Below are positions 1-5,960 of a DNA stretch of 17,526 nucleotides, piece after piece. The stretch comes from an uncultured Oscillospiraceae bacterium (lineage in GTDB: Bacteria > Bacillota > Clostridia > Oscillospirales > Oscillospiraceae), in the NCBI GenBank assembly GCA_934668295.1, contig CAKUND010000022.1:1-17526 (forward strand), given 5' to 3'. The translations under genes were made by a program, and so were the position numbers. Numbering within the stretch: position 1 is the first letter of the stretch; the number at the start of each line of letters is the position of its first letter. The notes under the pieces are model-generated. The model saw only the letters and a list, made by a program, of their open reading frames with translations. It was not told the DNA's origin and searched no databases.

Positions 1-14
1 GTATAGTAAAGCTG

Positions 15-320
15 TCAAGCGTCGAGCGTCTCCAATAAAAAGCTCACGGGCCGGAAGCCGTCGTTGCAGGAGATCATAGCCGAGCGCGGATCTTTCATCC
101 ACCCGTCATAAATATTTTCCCCGCCGCTCGCCAGCGCCAGCACAAACGGCGACATGCTCTCCCACGCGCTCAGACAAAGCCCCTCCGGCCGGTTCCACCC
201 GTCCGCCACGAACACCTGCCCAAGCGTCATATCGCACGGATGCTCCATCGGATTCTCATATTCCGCCATCAGATCGGGATAACACCCCATCCGCATGACC
301 GTGATCCTGACTTTTTTCAT
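15..320 (-). CDS. TIGR04076 family small protein
   Basis: This 101-residue protein resembles the TIGR04076 family of small bacterial proteins of unknown function. The recognisable features are the opening KKVRITVM, the central GQVF-x-ADGWNRPEGLC-x-AW block, the ALASGGENIYDGW block and the SCNDGFRPV block near the end, with cysteines at 13, 29, 49 and 85. It has no signal peptide or membrane segment, so it is probably cytosolic. The ATG lies 8 nt after the stop of the upstream GNAT gene, and its ribosome binding site (CAGGAG) overlaps the end of that gene. The two are therefore probably co-transcribed. I recognise the family but know no biochemical role. Confidence 0.8.
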   Translation of the reverse strand: MKKVRITVMRMGCYPDLMAEYENPMEHPCDMTLGQVFVADGWNRPEGLCLSAWESMSPFVLALASGGENIYDGWMKDPRSAMISCNDGFRPVSFLLETLDA

Positions 321-328
321 AAGCGGTT

Positions 329-790
329 TTACTCCTGATACCGGTGCACATACATCCGCGACGGGGCATCTTCTCCGTCGCCCTGGGCCATGCAGAAAAA
401 GTCCCAGCCATAGCGCTCGTAGAAGCCGGTGTGGTCGGTCAGCAGATAGAGCGTGTCGATGCCTTTCTCGTGCATATCCCGGCAGACGAATTGCAGAAGC
501 GCGCCCGCAATGCCGCGGCAGCGGCAGTCCGGCTCGGTATAGACGGCGCAGACGTTCGGCGTCAGATCCTTGCGGTCATGAAAATCGTTTTCAATGACAC
601 CCATGCCGCCGATGATGCGCGGGCCTTCCAGCGCCAGATACCACTGCGGCACGGGGGCTGTCTCACGCAGCACAGCCGCCATGCTGTCCAGATATGCCTG
701 CTCCGGTACGCCCCATTTCGCGTGGAACCACGCCGCGGCCTGCGCTTTCAGCTCCGGCCTGTCCGTGAGCCGGATGATCGAATATTCCAT
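329..790 (-). CDS. GNAT family N-acetyltransferase
   Basis: A 153-residue single-domain GCN5-related acetyltransferase, which would transfer an acetyl group from acetyl-CoA to an unknown amine. The acetyl-CoA-binding motif A is visible as VYTEPDCRCRGIAGALL (about residues 83-99, with R-x-x-G-x-A), and the late GFYERYGWDF segment (122-131) is the usual C-terminal beta-alpha part of the fold. The chosen ATG has an AAGGAGGG ribosome binding site at good spacing. The frame is open upstream to 892, but that extension overlaps the terminator and the promoter. It is transcribed from its own promoter at 816-844 and is followed 8 nt later by the TIGR04076 gene. The substrate cannot be told from sequence. 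Confidence 0.85.
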   Translation of the reverse strand: MEYSIIRLTDRPELKAQAAAWFHAKWGVPEQAYLDSMAAVLRETAPVPQWYLALEGPRIIGGMGVIENDFHDRKDLTPNVCAVYTEPDCRCRGIAGALLQFVCRDMHEKGIDTLYLLTDHTGFYERYGWDFFCMAQGDGEDAPSRMYVHRYQE

Positions 791-815
791 AGACAGCCCT
801 CCTTTTTCTGTATTG

Positions 816-844
816 ATTATAGTACACGCAGCCAAAAGCCGCAA
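816..844 (-). promoter_or_regulatory. sigma-A-type promoter of the GNAT / TIGR04076 pair
   Basis: On the minus strand there is a perfect -10 box TATAAT (816-821), with TTGCGG as -35 (839-844) and a 17-nt spacer. The start would fall near 809, about 18 nt before the gene's ATG. The -35 box lies inside the 3' arm of the terminator hairpin that ends the pst operon, so terminator and promoter share DNA. The -35 match is only moderate (TTG conserved). Confidence 0.6.
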
Positions 845-1359
845 GCCCGCTTCCGGGCCTGCGGCTGCACAGCCAGCGCCCGCGCGATGCAAAGCCGCTG
901 CTGCTGTCCGCCCGAGAGGCCCAGCGCGCTTTTTTTCAGCCGGTCCTTGACCTCGTCCCAGATCGCCGCGCCGCGCAGCGACTGCTCGACGATCTCGTCC
1001 AGCTCGTCCTTTCTGCGCACACCGTGCGTCCGGGGGCCATAGGCAATGTTGTCGTAAATGCTCATGGGGAAAGGGTTCGGCTTCTGGAAGACCATGCCGA
1101 TCTCGCGCCGCAGCTCGTTCACGTCCACAGACGGCGCGAAGATATCCTGCCCGTTGTATTTGACCTCGCCCTCAATGCGCACGCCCGGGATCAGATCGTT
1201 CATGCGGTCGAGCGTCTTGAGAAACGTGGATTTGCCGCAGCCGGAGGGGCCGATGAGAGCCGTGATGCTCTTTTCGGGGATGTCCATCGACACGCCCTTG
1301 AGCGCCTTCGTCTGCCCGTACCAGAGCTGCAGGTCTTTGACTGTGATAATATCGTTCAT
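817..1359 (-). pseudogene. pstB: Phosphate ABC transporter ATPase PstB, C-terminally truncated
   Basis: PstB is the ATPase of the PstSCAB high-affinity phosphate importer and normally has about 250 residues. This frame gives 180. Present are the Walker A motif GPSGCGKST (37-45), the Q-loop region [19 protein letters not shown] (90-108) and the ABC signature LSGGQQQR (148-155). After ALAVQP (161-166) the similarity stops abruptly. The last 14 residues are encoded by the terminator hairpin and following DNA, not by pstB. Walker B, the D-loop and the switch histidine are missing, so it cannot hydrolyse ATP. The start overlaps the upstream pdx-like fragment by ATGA and has an AAAGGAA ribosome binding site. 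phoU, usually the next gene, is absent. One deletion from pstB through phoU to the operon terminator would explain this. Confidence 0.85.
834..866 (-). terminator. intrinsic terminator of the pst operon
   Basis: A 13-bp stem (837-849 with 854-866, one G-U pair in RNA) closes a 4-nt loop and is followed on the minus strand by TTTT. It sits inside the last codons of the truncated pstB. It was probably the original operon terminator, brought next to pstB by a deletion. Confidence 0.65.
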
Positions 1360-1625
1360 ACACGAGTTCCTTTCAATACCGGCTCGAAGGCCAGCCCGTA
1401 CCAGTGGCCGGGCTGCCGCTTGGCCGTTTCATGGATGCAGCTGTCGCAGAAATCCGCCGCGCGTAGCAGCGCCGTCTGCGGCGCCTGCCTGCTCAGCAGC
1501 TCACCGCTCAGTGCGCTGGTAAATACGTCGCCCGCGCCGTGCACGGTCATATCGACAGCTTCCTTCTGCACGAGCGTCACGCGCCCGTCCAGCCGCGCCA
1601 GGCCGCAGGGGGTGACAGCCTTCAT
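1356..1625 (-). pseudogene. C-terminal fragment of a pyridoxine/pyridoxamine-kinase-like protein
   Basis: The 89 residues resemble the C-terminal third of PfkB/ribokinase-superfamily pyridoxal-type kinases (normally about 280 residues). The key motif is VHGAGDVFTSAL (28-39): the GAGD anion hole with the catalytic aspartate, followed by the helix ALLRAADFCDSCI and a closing YGLAFEPVL. The substrate-binding N-terminal two thirds are absent. The ATG overlaps the stop of the permease gene (ATGA), and the stop overlaps the pstB start (ATGA), so it sits tightly inside a phosphate operon, an unusual place for it. The first few residues (MKAVT) could be a real kinase start joined to the C-terminus by an internal deletion. 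It is probably non-functional. ThiD-like or other ribokinase relatives are possible alternatives. Confidence 0.6.
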
Positions 1626-2485
1626 TGCTGGCTCCGTTTCTGGATCTGTTTTCCGACGATCCCGGCGGCAAGATTGATGAGCAGCGTTAAGATCATAAGG
1701 ATCGCCGCGATGGCGAAGGCAACGTCAAACTCGCCCTCCTCCTTCGCGTAGGCGTACAGCGCGACTGTCAGCGTCGCGCCGGGGCTGGCAAGCCCGATCA
1801 CGAATTTGTTCAGCGTGTGGGCAAAGCCTGCCGTGAACAGCAGCGCGGCGGATTCACCCAGAATACGGCCCGCAGAGAGGATGCAGCCGGTCACAATGCC
1901 GTCGATGCACCCCGGCAGCACGACCGTACGCACCACACGCCACTTGCCCGCGCCGAGGCCGAACGCGCCCTCGCGGTAGCTCTGCGGGACGGTCCGCAGG
2001 CTCTCCTGCGTTGTACGCAGGACGGTCGGCAGGTTCATAATGACGAGCGTCAGCGCGCCTGCAAGCAGACTCGTCTGCATGCCGAGAAATTCACAGAAGA
2101 ACAGCATGCCGACCAGACCATAGACGACCGACGGAATGCCCGCCAGCAGGCTGACCGCCGATTCCATCACAGTGCGAAGCTTTTTCGGGGCCATTTTGGA
2201 CAGGAACACCGCTGTCAGGAACCCGACCGGCACGCCGAGCAGGATCGCGCCGCACGTGCCGTATACGCTGGTGAGGATGAAGGGGAGAATGCCGTATTTC
2301 GGCTCGGCGGCCGTCGAGGCCCATTCGCTGCCGAACAGGAACTTTCCAAGGCCGATCTTTGTGATGGCCGGCAGGCCGGACAGGATCAGGTACACGGTGA
2401 TCAGCAGCACGCACCCAACTGTGACCAGACCCAACAGGAGGAAGACGCCGTGTACGACGTCTTCCATTGTCTGTTTCTTTTTCAT
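1622..2485 (-). CDS. PstC-PstA chimeric phosphate ABC transporter permease
   Basis: A 287-residue membrane protein with about six hydrophobic segments. Residues 1 to about 115 look like PstC: TM at 13-36, then FLFGSEWASTAAEPKYGILP and TSVYGTCGAILLGVPVGFLTAVFLSK, both typical of PstC. From about 130 onward it looks like PstA: EFLGMQTSLLAGALTLVIMN, TTQESLRTVPQSYREGAFG, LGAGKWRVVRTVVLPG, and the end LINLAAGIVGKQ. The switch falls in LLAGIPSVVYGLVGM (113-127), a stretch shared by both subunits, so homologous recombination between the paralogues would give exactly this in-frame fusion. The transporter normally needs a PstC/PstA heterodimer, and no second permease is present here. It follows pstS by 1 nt and overlaps the next fragment by ATGA. 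If functional at all, it would have to act as a homodimer. Confidence 0.75.
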   Translation of the reverse strand: MKKKQTMEDVVHGVFLLLGLVTVGCVLLITVYLILSGLPAITKIGLGKFLFGSEWASTAAEPKYGILPFILTSVYGTCGAILLGVPVGFLTAVFLSKMAPKKLRTVMESAVSLLAGIPSVVYGLVGMLFFCEFLGMQTSLLAGALTLVIMNLPTVLRTTQESLRTVPQSYREGAFGLGAGKWRVVRTVVLPGCIDGIVTGCILSAGRILGESAALLFTAGFAHTLNKFVIGLASPGATLTVALYAYAKEEGEFDVAFAIAAILMILTLLINLAAGIVGKQIQKRSQQ

Positions 2486-2486
2486 A

Positions 2487-2801
2487 TCAGCCGTTCACCG
2501 GGACAGCACCGGCGGAGGTGATGTACTGGGCTGCTTCCGCACTCAGAGCGAAGTCGAAGAACTTCTGTGCGTTGGCGCAGAGGGTCTCGCCGGTCTTGGT
2601 CACGAGGACGAACGGACGCTGGATCACATAGCTGCCTTCCTTTTCCTTGAACGCCTCGCCGAGCGTGCCGATGACCTTTTCTATCGAGGTCGAGCCGTCG
2701 GTCGTGACAGGGGAGGTGTCCTTCTTCGCGCAGCCGGCCAGCGTCAGCGCGGCAAGGGCAATGACAAGTACAGTCGTCAGAAGTTTGTTCATCTTTTTCA
2801 T
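2487..2801 (-). pseudogene. pstS: Phosphate-binding lipoprotein PstS with a large internal deletion
   Basis: PstS captures phosphate outside the cell for the Pst importer and usually has 270-300 residues; this frame encodes 104. The N-terminus is intact: a lipoprotein signal peptide (KKMNKLLTT then a hydrophobic core) with lipobox TLAGC (C24), then TTDGSTSIEKVIG (33-45), the first phosphate-binding loop. The C-terminus is also typical: GSYVIQRPFVLVTK (56-69) and FFDFALSAEAAQYI, ending SAGAVPVNG. The join is near residues 50-55 (GEAFKEKEG) and is in frame. The missing 160 or so residues include the other phosphate-binding loops and the hinge. The ATG has a GGAG ribosome binding site 9 nt away; two upstream extensions lack one. 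Probably dead as a phosphate receptor. Confidence 0.75.
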
Positions 2802-2931
2802 TTTGATGATCTCCTTTTTGATTTGTTTGACATCTCGTCTACGGTCAAAAGAATACTGCCGCCGTCTAAAATCCAAAAGCAGGATCCGGTAAAACTGCGG
2901 TCAAACTTTACGCCGCAATGTTAAATCGCGC

Positions 2932-2965
2932 AAAAAACTCCCCATGCCATGCGGCATGGGGAGTT
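2932..2965 (-). terminator. intrinsic terminator of the kinase-like gene
   Basis: A perfect 13-bp stem (2936-2948 with 2953-2965), a 4-nt loop and six T on the minus strand (2937-2932). It lies 24 nt after the kinase-like gene's stop and separates it from the pst operon. Confidence 0.9.
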
Positions 2966-2988
2966 TCGATGAGACGGGATACAGCCTG

Positions 2989-5778
2989 TCAACTCTTGAT
3001 GGTGAATTTTGCGGAATCGAGCAGCTGATTGCCGATGTAGATGGACAGCGTGTAATCGCCGTCGGTCTGCGGGGTGCGCGGGAAGTAGCCGACGAACATG
3101 TTCTTTTCCCACATGTCCTTCCAGACCAGCACGGAGCTGGACGAATCGACAATCTTGCCGTCCGCGTCGCGGACGACGAGATTGACCATGACCGTGCCGT
3201 CGGACGAGGCGTCCAGATTGCTGCCTGCGTCCACGTCGAACGCGACCAGCTCGCCCTTGGAGAACGTCGTGCGGCGCGTGAGCAGATCGACATAGCGGAA
3301 CGTCTCCTTGTTCGGCTTGAGGAACAGGCCGGTGTAGGGATTCTTGACGCCGTTGGCTGTGTAGGGATTGTCCACATTGGCCGTCGAGAAGGTCAGCTCC
3401 GTCTCGCCGTCGAGCGAATCGCCGCTCTTGAGCGCCAGCGTGACCTTGTATGTCGCGCCGGGGTACATGTTGTTGGCGGGGATCACGCAGGACTCCGTAT
3501 CCGTTTCGATGGTCTGCGGCTCCGCGTTTTCCACATCCTGCAGCGTGTAGGTCACGATCCAGCCGGGGTCGGCGGGCTCTGTTTCGCAGGCCCAGCTGAG
3601 GTTGACGTTGATGGTCCGGCCGGTCTCGTCCGTTTCGTCGGAGGACTTGAACTCCGTGACCTTCGTGATGGTCGGGGTGACATTCATGGCGTAGCTCGAG
3701 AGCATCGTCGGCGCGGAAACAACGATCTCGTATTCCGTGCCGGAGACGAGGTTTTCAAACGTCACGTTCGGGACGGTGACCTCCTTCGTCTCCTCGAAGC
3801 CGGCCTTATCCTTGATGGTGACGACCCACTTTTCGGGCGCGTCGCCGTCAAACTGCCAGGTAAGGATCGCGGACGAGCTCGAAAGCGCGATGGTCACGCT
3901 GTCGGGCAGCAGCTCGACAGTCGGGACGGTCGAGAGCGCGGTGCTGATCGCGCCGGTCAGGAGCGTATCGGCAGGGGCCTGCAGCGTAAAGGTGTATTCC
4001 GAATCAGACAGCAGATCGCTGATGACGACCGAGTGTCCGGAGAACGTCGCAGTCTTTGCCTCGGTCCCGGCAGCCTGATAGGAGACGGTCCACGTGTCAA
4101 AGTCAGGCCCGTCCTGAATGATGAAGTTGAGCTCTGCCTGCGTGATGGAGATGGGCGTGGCGGTGAAGCTCAGGATCTTTGTCTCGGCAAGCGTCGAGGC
4201 GGTGGCGGAATAGGAGCCTGTCAGCTTCCTGCCCTCCAGCGGAACGGCTTCGATCGTGTACTGCGTGCCCGGCACGAGCGAGTCAAACGTCATATCTGCG
4301 CCCGCTGTATAGGCCCTGCGGCTCTGGTTGCCGTAGGCGTCGGAGCAGGTGATGTCAAACGCGCCGCTTTCCTCGCCGGACTCGACCTGAACGGTCAGAT
4401 AATCCGTGCCGATGTCCGTCACGGTGACAGAGTCAACGCGCGTCACGGACGGGACGATCACAAAGAACCATACCGCCGCGGCGATCGCGGCCAGCGCGGC
4501 CGCGCCGATCAGCACCGGCAGGATCCATTTGGGCATGGACGCCCGTTTCTTTCGCCGCTGTCCGCGCGGAGGCAGATTGATCTTCAGCTCGTCCTCCCCG
4601 CCGTTCTCGGCAGGGGAGGGCGCGCCCTCCTCGTCCTCGGACGCATCCTGGGAATTCTCGTCCAGATCCAGGGGCGCCTGACCCACATCGCCGCGATGCA
4701 CCTCGTCGATGATGGCGTTGAGCATGGCCGTATCCGGCGAAAAGCTCTCTTTGAAGTCGTCCGCCATCTGCTCGGTGTCGGCGAACTGGACCGGCTCGAC
4801 CTCGTCTTCGGCGTTGGGGTCGATCGGCTCCGGCTCTCCCTCGATGGGCGGGACGATCAGCGCGTCGGAGGCCTCGTTGCGCTTGCCGTATTCCAGCAGC
4901 GCCTCCTGCAGCTCCTGCGGCGTCTGATAGCGGTCTTCGGGCTTGAAGGCGCAGGCCTTCAGCAGGATATCCGCCATTTCGTAATCCGCGTACATCGGAG
5001 CGGGCAGCTGCTCGCCGGTCACGCGCAGCTTGTCCGCTGCGCGGGCGGAGGTTTTTTCGTCCTCAAACGGGCCGTGGTTGCCGTTATAGATGCGGTAGAG
5101 GATCATGCCGACGGAATAGATATCCGTCGTCGGCTCGATCGTTCCCAGCAGGCTGAACAGCTCCGGTGCGGAGTAGGAGCTGAGCATGCTTTCCGGCATG
5201 GAGCAGTATTTCAGCTCATCGATCTTTGCGATGCCGAGATCGCCCAGCAGATAGTGCCCCGAACCGCTTAAGTACACGTTCGACGGCTTGACGTTGCGGT
5301 GGATGAGTCCCGCTTCGCGCAGGCTGCACAGCGCGCTGCACAGATCCAGACCCAGATTGACCGCGCCCGACTGCGTCATGGGCGTTTCAGCGAGCACCTC
5401 GGAAAGCGTCTGGCGGTATTCGGCCAGCAGATAGACCTCGAAGCCGACGCCGTCCTGCTTGGGCTCGATCTGATAGCTGCGGTAGCAGCCGATGTTCGGA
5501 CTGGCGGAGAGCTTTTCAAGCGTTTCGAGCTCCGACTGATAATCGGCGGCGACCTGCTTGTAATAATTCTGTGCATCCTCGACCGTGGCAGCCGCGCCGG
5601 TAAACATCAGCGCGTCGACCTGCTTCTGCGATTCCGGGATGCAGATATGCTTCAGATAATAGGACTGATTGCTTTTTGTGCTTTTGACAATATAGACAGA
5701 TGTACCGCCGCGCACGCTGATGCACTTGACGAGCTCCATGTTCGTCAGCAGCGGCGATATCATGTTCAGTTCTGGCAA
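2989..5778 (-). CDS. Membrane-anchored Ser/Thr kinase-like protein (HRN variant) with FN3-like ectodomain
   Basis: Hanks-type kinase domain (about residues 20-305, numbering from the upstream GTG), an acidic linker (about 315-410), a basic RGQRRKKR patch, one TM segment (about 426-450), then an outside region of about 490 residues. That region has four fibronectin-III-like repeats marked by L-x-x-G-T-x-Y, and a final beta-rich domain. The ATP lysine (K51 in YYLKH), DLG (188-190), APE (212-214) and the lysine and asparagine of the catalytic loop are present. The catalytic HRD aspartate is Asn (HRN, 168-170), and the glycine-rich loop is poor. This suggests a pseudokinase or very weak kinase that senses outside and binds nucleotide inside. 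PASTA repeats are absent. The start chosen is TTG at 5778, 8 nt after AAAGGAGG; the GTG at 5802 lies at the predicted transcription start. It has its own promoter and terminator, so it is monocistronic. Confidence 0.85.
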   Translation of the reverse strand: MPELNMISPLLTNMELVKCISVRGGTSVYIVKSTKSNQSYYLKHICIPESQKQVDALMFTGAAATVEDAQNYYKQVAADYQSELETLEKLSASPNIGCYRSYQIEPKQDGVGFEVYLLAEYRQTLSEVLAETPMTQSGAVNLGLDLCSALCSLREAGLIHRNVKPSNVYLSGSGHYLLGDLGIAKIDELKYCSMPESMLSSYSAPELFSLLGTIEPTTDIYSVGMILYRIYNGNHGPFEDEKTSARAADKLRVTGEQLPAPMYADYEMADILLKACAFKPEDRYQTPQELQEALLEYGKRNEASDALIVPPIEGEPEPIDPNAEDEVEPVQFADTEQMADDFKESFSPDTAMLNAIIDEVHRGDVGQAPLDLDENSQDASEDEEGAPSPAENGGEDELKINLPPRGQRRKKRASMPKWILPVLIGAAALAAIAAAVWFFVIVPSVTRVDSVTVTDIGTDYLTVQVESGEESGAFDITCSDAYGNQSRRAYTAGADMTFDSLVPGTQYTIEAVPLEGRKLTGSYSATASTLAETKILSFTATPISITQAELNFIIQDGPDFDTWTVSYQAAGTEAKTATFSGHSVVISDLLSDSEYTFTLQAPADTLLTGAISTALSTVPTVELLPDSVTIALSSSSAILTWQFDGDAPEKWVVTIKDKAGFEETKEVTVPNVTFENLVSGTEYEIVVSAPTMLSSYAMNVTPTITKVTEFKSSDETDETGRTINVNLSWACETEPADPGWIVTYTLQDVENAEPQTIETDTESCVIPANNMYPGATYKVTLALKSGDSLDGETELTFSTANVDNPYTANGVKNPYTGLFLKPNKETFRYVDLLTRRTTFSKGELVAFDVDAGSNLDASSDGTVMVNLVVRDADGKIVDSSSSVLVWKDMWEKNMFVGYFPRTPQTDGDYTLSIYIGNQLLDSAKFTIKS

Positions 5779-5808
5779 ATCCTTCGCCTCCTTTACAAAC
5801 ACATCTTT

Positions 5809-5837
5809 ATTCTATGTCATTTTCATAAAAAATGCAA
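5809..5837 (-). promoter_or_regulatory. sigma-A-type promoter of the kinase-like gene
   Basis: Minus strand: TTGCAT (5832-5837), a 17-nt spacer, then TAGAAT (5809-5814, 5 of 6 matches). Transcription would start near 5802. This argues for the TTG start at 5778 over the GTG at 5802. Confidence 0.65.
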
Positions 5838-5859
5838 TACAATATCTTGACCCATCCAC

Positions 5860-5888
5860 TTGGAATCTGTAACAATCTGTGATATACT
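5860..5888 (+). promoter_or_regulatory. sigma-A-type promoter of the zinc-ribbon/Big_2 gene
   Basis: TTGGAA (5860-5865), a 17-nt spacer, then TATACT (5883-5888, 5 of 6). The start would be near 5895, giving a leader of about 65 nt that contains a perfect hairpin. It is back to back with the kinase promoter, 22 bp between the two -35 boxes. Confidence 0.7.
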
Positions 5889-5914
5889 GTCTCCTGAGTC
5901 TGGATAAAAGCGAT

Positions 5915-5939
5915 GCTCCGCCGGGTTTGACGGCGGAGC
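5915..5939 (+). promoter_or_regulatory. leader hairpin upstream of the zinc-ribbon gene
   Basis: A perfect 9-bp stem (GCTCCGCCG with CGGCGGAGC) and a 7-nt loop lie in the predicted 5' leader, 21 nt before the ATG. There is no T tract after it, so it is not a standard terminator. It could be an RNA-stability or regulatory element; its role is unknown. Confidence 0.4.
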
Positions 5940-5960
5940 GCAATAGACGGAGGCCCTTTT

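Noticed and set aside
2839..2905. Two copies of TTTGACCGyAG upstream of pstS as a possible Pho box
   Set aside because: They are 56 bp apart, unlike the short-period repeats of known PhoP sites, and no clear promoter fits between them. Only a single TTAACA-like motif is present.
2944..5271. 775-residue open frame on the plus strand opposite the kinase-like gene
   Set aside because: It has no ribosome binding site, is rich in Arg/Gly/Val and has no family similarity. It is the antisense shadow of a GC-rich gene.
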